DNA from: Chloroflexota bacterium
GTDB lineage: Bacteria > Chloroflexota > Limnocylindria > Limnocylindrales > CSP1-4
DNA length: 6,468 nucleotides
NCBI GenBank assembly: GCA_021802185.1
Contig: JAKAAV010000139.1
Span: 1-6,468, forward strand
Direction of reading: 5' to 3'
This document shows positions 1 to 5,227 of this stretch, in pieces. The translations under genes and the position numbers were made by a program. Below the pieces are notes generated by a model. That model worked only from the letters and a program-made list of their open reading frames with translations, was not told where the DNA came from and searched no databases. Numbering within the stretch: position 1 is the stretch's first letter; each line of letters begins with the position of its first letter.

Positions 1-20
1 CCGGCGCTCGGCGGCGGCGA

Positions 21-857
21 TCAGTCCGGCGGTGCGACGATGCCGGGCCGAGCGACGAGCGCCGGGTCGACGCCGAACACGCGGCGCACGACGTCCGGCG
101 CGAGCGCGACGTCCCGCCCGCCATCCGCGGCGATCCGGCCGCCATCGAGCACCACGAGTCGCGGGAAGAAGTGCGCCGCCAGGGCGACGTCGTGCAGCAC
201 CGCGACGACCGTCACGCCATCGCGCTCGTTGAGCTCTGCGAGGAGCTCGAGTGCGGCGGCCTGGTGGCGCAGGTCGAGGTGGACCGTCGGCTCGTCGAGG
301 AGGAGGCACGGCGCCTGCTGCGCGATCGCCATCGCGAGCAGCACGAGCTGTCGTTCGCCGAGTGACAGCTCGCGGGCGTCGCGGCCCACGAGGCCCCCGA
401 TCCGGACGCGGTCGATCGCGCGGCCGACGGCCAGCCGGTCGGCGTCGCGGAGCCCGAGGAGCGGGTGCTCGTGCGGGATGCGGCCGAGCGCGACCAGCTG
501 CTCGACCCGCGTCGCGAACGGCAGGTTCGGCTGCTGCGGCACGACCGCGACCCGGCGCGCGAGCGCCTCCCGCGACAGCCGCTCGACCGGGACGCCGCCG
601 AGCAGCACCTCGCCGTGTCGCTCCGATGCCATCCCCGTGAGGCACCGCAGCAACGTCGACTTGCCCGCCCCGTTCGGGCCGATGAGCGCCAGCCGTTCGC
701 CCGAGCGGACCGACAGGTCGATCCCGTGGAGGACCTCGCGGCCGTGGTACGAGGCACGGAGCCCGCGCAGCTCGATCCCGAGCGAGCCGGCATCCGGGGG
801 ATCCACGCGGCCATGCGCGCGGCCGCCATCCCGGACGGCGCCGGCCGTGACGTTCAC
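21..857 (-). CDS. btuD: Cobalamin ABC transporter ATP-binding protein BtuD
   Basis: This 278-residue cytoplasmic ATPase should power the BtuC channel as a dimer. Visible motifs are Walker A GPNGAGKST (60-68), the Q-loop in VVPQQPNLPF (105-114), the signature LSLGERQ (164-170), Walker B CLLLDEPT (184-191) with the expected catalytic E189, the D-loop HLDL (193-196), and the switch histidine H222 in VLHD. The signature has leucine where LSGGE normally has the first glycine. The GTG start at 857 overlaps the btuC stop as GTGA, a usual arrangement for translational coupling. Only a weak upstream ribosome binding site is seen, which fits coupling. About 27 residues precede the first conserved strand (IELRGLRASY), so a later start cannot be excluded, though none has a better ribosome binding site. 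The closest families by sequence are BtuD, FhuC and HmuV-type ATPases. The specific name rests on btuFC and the upstream B12 riboswitch. Confidence 0.9.
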   Translation of the reverse strand: MNVTAGAVRDGGRAHGRVDPPDAGSLGIELRGLRASYHGREVLHGIDLSVRSGERLALIGPNGAGKSTLLRCLTGMASERHGEVLLGGVPVERLSREALARRVAVVPQQPNLPFATRVEQLVALGRIPHEHPLLGLRDADRLAVGRAIDRVRIGGLVGRDARELSLGERQLVLLAMAIAQQAPCLLLDEPTVHLDLRHQAAALELLAELNERDGVTVVAVLHDVALAAHFFPRLVVLDGGRIAADGGRDVALAPDVVRRVFGVDPALVARPGIVAPPD

Positions 858-1942
858 AGCTCGTATCCCGACCGCGCCCGCCTGAGAATCCACAGGAAGA
901 ACGGCGCGCCCAGCAGTGCGGTCACGACGCCAACGGGCACGTCGCCCGGGATCCGCGCGAGCAGGTCGCACGCGCCGAGGAACGCCGCGCCCCAGATCGC
1001 CGAGAGCGGCAGCACCGCGCGGCCGTCGGGGCCGACGACGAGCCGCACGACGTGCGGCACGACGAGCCCGACGAACCCGACGAGCCCGGCGATCGCGACC
1101 GACGCCGCGGTCACGAGCGAGGTCGCGCCGAGCAGCACGACGCGCTCGCGGCGCACGTCGAGCCCCAGGTGCGCGGCCGTCTCCTCGCCGAGCAGCAGGG
1201 CGTTGAGCGCTCGACCCCGCGACAGCAGCACGGCCCCGCCGGCCAGCAGCGGCACCGCGGCCGCGCCCAGCTGCGACCAGGTCACGCCGTCGAACCCGCC
1301 GAGCATGAAGAAGAAGATCTGGCGCAGGCTGTCCCCCGAGAGCCACATCGTGACCGCGAGGCCCGCCGCGAGCAGCGACGAGACCGCATATCCCGTCAGC
1401 AGCACGCCGGTCATCGACGCGAGTTGCCCGGCACGGGACAGCCGGTAGACGACGACGACCGCGACGATGGCGCCGGCGAACGCAAGTCCCTGGAGCAGCC
1501 CGAACCCGAGGACGGCGCCCGGCATCGGGACCAGGACGCCGATCGCGGCGCCGAGCGCGGCGCCGCTGGCCGTGCCGAGCACGTAGGGATCGGCGAGCGG
1601 GTTGCGGAGCAGGCCCTGGAGGGCCGTCCCGGCCAGCGCGAGCGAGGCGCCCACGGCCATGGCGGCGATCACGCGCGGCAGCCGAAGCTGCAGCACGATC
1701 ACGGCATCCGCCTGGCTCCACGTCCCGGCGACGGGCCAGCCGAGCAGCCGGTGGGCGAGGATGCCGACGGTGTCCGCCGGCGGAACGACGACCTCCCCGA
1801 GCCCGACTCCAGCGATCAGCACGAGAAGCAGCGCCGCCGCGCCGGCCGTGCCGAGCACGACCTCCCGCCGGCGCGAGCGGGCGAGCAGCCCGGCGACGTC
1901 GACCGGCGCCGCGCGTGGCCCCGTCGCGACGATCGCGCCCAT
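854..1942 (-). CDS. btuC: Cobalamin ABC transporter permease BtuC (FecCD family)
   Basis: This 362-residue integral membrane protein should form, as a dimer, the channel of the BtuC2D2F importer. After a 26-residue basic N-terminus, hydrophobic segments run through the protein, consistent with the ten helices of the family. Family motifs are RLPRVIAAMAVGASLALAG (87-105), LRNPLADPYVLG (112-123), the cytoplasmic region LGLDVRRERVVLLGA (259-273) before GLVGFVGLVVPHVVRL (286-301), and the C-terminal VPVGVVTALLGAPFFLWIL (335-353). R87 and R90 in RLPR and R330 in DLLAR align with E. coli BtuC R56, R59 and R295, the residues that pair with BtuF glutamates. That match supports a BtuF-BtuC pair. The start is the first ATG after an in-frame TAG, 30 bases after btuF. 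The stop TGA overlaps the btuD GTG start. FecCD permeases for haem or iron-siderophores look similar; context favours corrinoids. Confidence 0.9.
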   Translation of the reverse strand: MGAIVATGPRAAPVDVAGLLARSRRREVVLGTAGAAALLLVLIAGVGLGEVVVPPADTVGILAHRLLGWPVAGTWSQADAVIVLQLRLPRVIAAMAVGASLALAGTALQGLLRNPLADPYVLGTASGAALGAAIGVLVPMPGAVLGFGLLQGLAFAGAIVAVVVVYRLSRAGQLASMTGVLLTGYAVSSLLAAGLAVTMWLSGDSLRQIFFFMLGGFDGVTWSQLGAAAVPLLAGGAVLLSRGRALNALLLGEETAAHLGLDVRRERVVLLGATSLVTAASVAIAGLVGFVGLVVPHVVRLVVGPDGRAVLPLSAIWGAAFLGACDLLARIPGDVPVGVVTALLGAPFFLWILRRARSGYEL

Positions 1943-1972
1943 CTACACGGCGCCCATCGGCAGCACGGCCAC
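1943..1972 (-). other. btuF-btuC junction with in-frame TAG and duplicated start
   Basis: The 30 bases between the btuF TAG and the btuC ATG form ten codons in the btuC frame: GTG GCC GTG CTG CCG ATG, then GGC GCC GTG TAG. The 9-mer GATGGGCGC occurs twice, 15 bases apart, so the ATG at 1957 and the ATG at 1942 sit in near-identical surroundings. AGGTGG, overlapping the btuF stop at 1974-1969, is the best ribosome binding site candidate. It suits the ATG at 1957 (11 bases) better than the one at 1942 (26 bases). A four-residue reading frame (MGAV) therefore precedes btuC and may couple its translation to btuF by termination and restart. Confidence 0.6.
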
Positions 1973-3145
1973 CTACTCGGTCACGGGCGGCAGCGACGGC
2001 AGCGCGACGCCCGGGTGGATCGCGCGCGCGAGGGCCTCGAGGCCCTGCACGATGCGCGGTCCCGGCCGCGTGACGATCGTGTCGTCGACGGGCCGGATCG
2101 CGTGGTCCCGGACCGCGGTCATGACGCTCCAGCCGGGCCGCGCCGCGACCATCGTCGCGGTCGTGCCATAGTTCGCGTCGCCGAGCACGATCACCTGCGG
2201 GTCGGCGGCGACGAGCCGTTCGAGCGAGATCGAGTAGACGCCGGGCACGCCGCTTGTGATCGGGTCGCCGTCGGCGCGGCGGATCAGGTCGGTCGTGAAG
2301 TCGTCCGGCGCGGGCGTGTAGATCGACTTGGTCGCGTCGAGCTCGTAGAAGACGCGGGGCCGCGGGTCGTGCGAGACGGCAGCGGTGACTGCCGCGGCCT
2401 CCGACGAGAGCCGGTTCGCGAGCGACTGCGCGATGCCGGCCTCGCCCGTCGCGTCGCCGACCAGCACGATGTCGGCGAAGACCGCCGGCAGGGTCGTCGC
2501 GTCGAGCATGACGAGGGGAAACCCGAGCGAGCGGATGTGCGCGACGTCGGTGGTCGAGGTGATCCCCTTGAAGCCGATCACGAGGTCCGGCTGTGCCGCG
2601 ACGAGCTTCTCCATCTCGACGCCGTTGTACGTCGCGACCTGCGGAATCGACTTCACGGCCGCCGGGTAGTCGTCCGAGCTCGTGACGCCGACGACCCGGC
2701 CGCCCTCGCCGAGCGCGAACAGCGTCTCGGTCACCGACGGCGCCAGGCTGACGATGCGCGCCGGCGCGTGCGGGATGGTCACGCTCGTGCCCTGGTCGTC
2801 GCGGACGGTCAGCGGGAACGACGCCGAGCCGGGCGAGGAGACGGCACCCGACGACGACGCGGCCGACGACGTGCCCGACGCCGGGGCGGCGGACGATGGT
2901 GCGGAAGATGCGGGCGACGACGGTGCGCCGAACGCCGGCGGATTCGAGGCGCTGGACGTCGGCGAGGTGGGTGACGCCGCGCCGCCCGCGCTGCAACCGG
3001 CGATGGCGATCGCGACCAGGAGGGGGAGCAGCGCCCGGAGCGAGCGCGCCAGCCGGGGGCCCCGCGCCGCGCCTGCCGATGGGGCGCGCGTGGACGCTGC
3101 GGCGGAAACGACCGGAGGGAGCGGAACCGGAAGAGCGGTGCGCAC
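1973..3145 (-). CDS. btuF: Cobalamin ABC transporter substrate-binding lipoprotein BtuF
   Basis: This 390-residue lipoprotein should capture cobalamin or a related corrinoid outside the membrane and deliver it to BtuC. The GTG start is chosen for its ribosome binding site (GGAAGG, five bases away). A basic N-terminal region leads into a hydrophobic segment (about 37-50) ending in the lipobox IAGC, with C51 the lipidated cysteine. Residues 52-109 are a Ser/Ala/Pro/Gly-rich linker. The periplasmic-binding fold of the helical-backbone type follows: ARIVSLAPSVTETLFALG (129-146), GVTSSDDYP (153-161), EKLVAAQPDLVIG (179-191) and RPGPRIVQGLEALARAIHP (360-378). E179 and E309 align with E. coli BtuF E72 and E202, which dock on BtuC arginines. 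The cobalamin-contacting W66 aligns with Y173, and W196 appears unconserved. The family also carries haem and siderophores; the B12 riboswitch directly upstream is the main reason for the cobalamin call. Confidence 0.88.
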   Translation of the reverse strand: MRTALPVPLPPVVSAAASTRAPSAGAARGPRLARSLRALLPLLVAIAIAGCSAGGAASPTSPTSSASNPPAFGAPSSPASSAPSSAAPASGTSSAASSSGAVSSPGSASFPLTVRDDQGTSVTIPHAPARIVSLAPSVTETLFALGEGGRVVGVTSSDDYPAAVKSIPQVATYNGVEMEKLVAAQPDLVIGFKGITSTTDVAHIRSLGFPLVMLDATTLPAVFADIVLVGDATGEAGIAQSLANRLSSEAAAVTAAVSHDPRPRVFYELDATKSIYTPAPDDFTTDLIRRADGDPITSGVPGVYSISLERLVAADPQVIVLGDANYGTTATMVAARPGWSVMTAVRDHAIRPVDDTIVTRPGPRIVQGLEALARAIHPGVALPSLPPVTE

Positions 3146-3173
3146 GGGTGCCTTCCCTTTCTCACGAAGGTAC
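3146..3173 (-). promoter_or_regulatory. btuF ribosome binding site with sequestering hairpin
   Basis: GGAAGG at 3156-3151 (minus strand) lies five bases before the GTG start at 3145 and is the likely ribosome binding site. CCTTC at 3170-3166 is complementary to GAAGG at 3155-3151, giving a 5-bp hairpin with a ten-base loop. Two more pairs (GT with AC) can form beyond one mismatch. This lies about ten bases after the conserved part of the riboswitch, so it is a plausible expression platform that blocks translation when cobalamin is bound. No hairpin followed by a U-run is present, which favours translational over transcriptional control. The site is seen; the switching role is inference. Confidence 0.5.
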
Positions 3174-3179
3174 GAGCAC

Positions 3180-3327
3180 GACCGCGGGTCCGGCGACCGG
3201 ACTTCCGACGCGAGGCCGGGCCTCGCGCGATCACCGTAGCGGGACTGTGCCGGACTTCCACCGGCTTCGCGGATCCCGCGGTCCTGTTCTGTGGTTGGCC
3301 GAGCCCGTCCGTTGGGACGTCCGCTCG
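3180..3327 (-). promoter_or_regulatory. Cobalamin (B12) riboswitch, aptamer domain
   Basis: This untranslated leader RNA of the btuFCD operon should bind a cobalamin and lower expression of the importer when the vitamin is plentiful. On the minus strand it contains AACAGG (3288-3283), GAA (3268-3266), the hairpin GCCGGTGGAAGTCCGGC (3265-3249) and CAGTCCCGCTACGGTGA (3247-3231). Together these match the conserved core of the family (AACAGGGAA, GGTG..AA.TCC, CCCGC.AC.GTGA). Downstream come a perfect 8-bp hairpin with loop CCG (3227-3209) and GTCGGAAGTCCGGTCGCC (3209-3192), which corresponds to the conserved 3' segment. Between AACAGG and GAA sit 14 extra bases. The 5' boundary is uncertain: a stem with arms at about 3328-3323 and 3304-3299 probably belongs to the peripheral helices. 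The call comes from reading the motif and position before btuF, not from a covariance search. Confidence 0.88.
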
Positions 3328-3356
3328 GGCGGCCCGAGTCTACTCCGGCCCGGAGT
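3324..3356 (-). terminator. Tandem inverted repeats at fadD stop, possible terminator
   Basis: Two perfect inverted repeats lie on either side of the fadD TAG. At 3342-3356 (minus strand) ACTCCGG and CCGGAGT are separated by one base; at 3324-3338 CTCGGGC and GCCCGAG are separated by one base. Each would fold into a 6-bp, three-base-loop hairpin. No U-rich run follows either, so this is not a canonical intrinsic terminator; a weak or Rho-assisted end of the fadE-fadD transcript is possible. The CCCGAGC arm at 3328-3322 can also pair with GCTCGG at 3304-3299 in the riboswitch leader, so it may belong to the next unit instead. Confidence 0.3.
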
Positions 3357-5178
3357 CCTTGCGCGCGGTGCCGTCGGACGAGGAGCCCGCGGACGCGGAG
3401 GCGTTGGGGCGAGAAGAGCCATCCACGTCGGACGTGCCAGCCGCGCGCTCCGCGGCGGTGGCCCCGGTCGGAGCGGCGCTCGCTTCCGCGCCCTGCGGGC
3501 GGCGGCGCAGCGCGAGCGGGTCCCGCAGCTCCCGCCGCAGGATCTTGCCCACGCCCGATCGCGGCAGCTCCGCGACGAACTCGACCTGGCGGGGAACCTT
3601 GTACCCCGCCAGGTTCGCGCGGCAATGCTCGACGACCATCTCGACCGTGAGGAGCGCGCCGGGTTTCGGCACGACGAACGCCCGAGGCACCTCGCCGAGC
3701 CGCTCGTGCGGGACGCCGACCACCGCCGCCTCCGCGATCAGCGGGTGCAGGTGGAGCACCTCCTCGATCTCACGCGGCCACACGTTCATGCCGCCGACGA
3801 TGATCAGGTCCTTCTGCCGGTCGACGATCCGGAAGTACCCGTCCTCGTCCCGGACGGCGACGTCCCCCGTGTGCAGCCAGCCGTCCCGCAGGACGAGCGC
3901 GGTCTCGTCCGGATTGCCGTAGTAGCCCTTCATGACCTGCGGGCCGCGGACGATCAGCTCGCCCTCCTCGCCCGGCGGCAGCTCGTGCCCGTCGAGCACC
4001 GACACGACGGCCGCGTCGGTCGATGGGAACGGCACCCCGATCGTGCCGGGGCGCCGGTCGCCGCGGAGGGGGCTGCAGTGGGTGACCGGGCTCGCCTCGG
4101 ACAGCCCGTATCCCTCGACCACGCGGCCGCGCGTCACCGCCTCGAAGAGACGCTGGATCTCCGCCGGCAGCGGGGCGCCGCCGCTGATGCAGGCATCGAC
4201 CGACGTCAGGTCGAGCCTGGATGCCTTCGGGTGAACGGCGATCGCCTGGTACATCGCCGGCACGCCCGGGAACATCCGGGGACGCTTGCAGTCGATCAGC
4301 CGGAGCATCTCGCCCGTGTCGGGACGCGGGACGAGGACCTGGCGCTGGCCGAGCAGGATCGACATGTTCATCGCGACCGTCATGCCGTAGATGTGGAAGT
4401 ACGGCAGTGCTCCGAGGACGGTCTCGCCGGGCCGTGCGTCCGGGAACCAGGCGGCGACCATGACCGCGTCCGCCACGAGATTGCGGTGCGTCAGCATCGC
4501 GGCCTTCGGCGTGCCCGTCGTCCCGCCGGTGGGTTGCAGGACGGCAAGATCCTCGGGACCGGCCGCCGAGTCGAACCGCCCCGGCGCGGCATGGCCGATC
4601 ATGCGGACGAGATGCGGCGTTTCGGGTGTCTCCTGGACCGGATGCCACCGGCCCTCCCGGCGCGCCTTGAGCGGATACGCCAATGCCTTGAGCGAGGGCA
4701 GCTGGTCCTGGATCCCGGCCGTGACGACCGGGCCGCCGAGGCCGAGCTCGGACCGCGCAGCGCGGACCCTCGGAGTGACGAGGTCGAGCGCGATCGAGAC
4801 GTGGGGACGGCCGATCGCGAACAGCTCGACCACCTCGCGGGGCACGTAGAGCGGGTTCATCGGGAGCGCGACCGCGCCGGCGCGCATCGCGCCGTGGAAC
4901 GCGACCACGAACGCCGGGCAGGTCGGCAGGTGGAGGCTGACGACGTCCCCGGGCGCGACGCCGAGGTCGCGCAGGGCGCGCGCCATCCGGTCGACCTGCT
5001 CGTCGAGCTGCGCGTAGGTCGTCCGCCGATCGTAGAAGTCGAGGGCCACTGCCGCCGGCCACCGGCGCGCGGCGTCGCGGAGCAGGCCGTCGACAGGCAC
5101 GTCGGGGATCGTGACGTCCGCCGGGACGCCCTCGTCGTAGTGCTCGAGCCACGGTCGCTGCCGCATCGCCACCGACAT
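3340..5178 (-). CDS. fadD: Long-chain fatty acid--CoA ligase (AMP-binding, FadD-like)
   Basis: This 612-residue enzyme of the ANL adenylating superfamily makes acyl-CoA from fatty acid, ATP and CoA through an acyl-AMP intermediate. Visible motifs are the phosphate-binding loop PTGGTTGTPKAAMLTHRN (216-233), YFHIYGMT (260-267) typical of fatty acid ligases, GYGLSEASP (356-364), GWLHTGD (433-439), the hinge region DRQKDLIIVGG (453-463), and GVGKILRREL (542-551), where K545 is the expected catalytic lysine. No signal peptide or membrane segment is evident. The final ~55 residues are a Ser/Ala/Gly-rich low-complexity tail beyond the normal end of the family; E. coli FadD has 561 residues. It follows the acyl-CoA dehydrogenase by 49 bases, so activation and first oxidation are probably co-transcribed. 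Chain-length preference cannot be read from the sequence. The symbol is used in the family sense; related ligases for other carboxylic acids share these motifs. Confidence 0.93.
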   Translation of the reverse strand: MSVAMRQRPWLEHYDEGVPADVTIPDVPVDGLLRDAARRWPAAVALDFYDRRTTYAQLDEQVDRMARALRDLGVAPGDVVSLHLPTCPAFVVAFHGAMRAGAVALPMNPLYVPREVVELFAIGRPHVSIALDLVTPRVRAARSELGLGGPVVTAGIQDQLPSLKALAYPLKARREGRWHPVQETPETPHLVRMIGHAAPGRFDSAAGPEDLAVLQPTGGTTGTPKAAMLTHRNLVADAVMVAAWFPDARPGETVLGALPYFHIYGMTVAMNMSILLGQRQVLVPRPDTGEMLRLIDCKRPRMFPGVPAMYQAIAVHPKASRLDLTSVDACISGGAPLPAEIQRLFEAVTRGRVVEGYGLSEASPVTHCSPLRGDRRPGTIGVPFPSTDAAVVSVLDGHELPPGEEGELIVRGPQVMKGYYGNPDETALVLRDGWLHTGDVAVRDEDGYFRIVDRQKDLIIVGGMNVWPREIEEVLHLHPLIAEAAVVGVPHERLGEVPRAFVVPKPGALLTVEMVVEHCRANLAGYKVPRQVEFVAELPRSGVGKILRRELRDPLALRRRPQGAEASAAPTGATAAERAAGTSDVDGSSRPNASASAGSSSDGTARKDSGPE

Positions 5179-5185
5179 TCGCTGG

Positions 5186-5191
5186 CCTCCT
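5186..5191 (-). promoter_or_regulatory. Ribosome binding site of fadD
   Basis: On the minus strand this reads AGGAGG, a full match to the anti-16S consensus, seven bases before the ATG at 5178. It decides the start: the frame is open further upstream to 5292, but that upstream part overlaps the dehydrogenase gene and has no family similarity. The next ATG, four codons inside, would be spaced too far from this site. Confidence 0.85.
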
Positions 5192-5227
5192 GTCCGGCCG
5201 GCCCCCGTCTGGCCTCGCTGCCCCTGG

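Noticed and set aside
1052..2974. A 640-codon open frame on the plus strand opposite btuC and btuF
   Set aside because: It has the same Arg/Asp/Gln/Glu-rich composition with no family signature and is antisense to genes with full motif sets.
858..2996. Upstream extension of the btuD reading frame across btuC and btuF
   Set aside because: The frame happens to stay open, but the extension is Arg-rich noise overlapping two real genes, and recognisable ATPase sequence begins only near the GTG at 857.
21..3145. Haem or siderophore importer (HmuTUV/FhuBCD-like) as the identity of the three-gene operon
   Set aside because: These share the same protein families, but the cobalamin riboswitch immediately upstream and the BtuF-like sequence stretches favour corrinoid uptake.
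3337..3342. TAGACT overlapping the fadD stop as a -10 promoter element for the btu operon
   Set aside because: It matches four of six consensus bases and is placed suitably before the riboswitch, but no -35-like sequence lies 16-18 bases upstream.
3146..3625. Longer BtuF beginning upstream, through the riboswitch region
   Set aside because: The frame is open, but the extension would translate the conserved riboswitch and part of antisense fadD. A ribosome binding site and a signal peptide fit the GTG at 3145.
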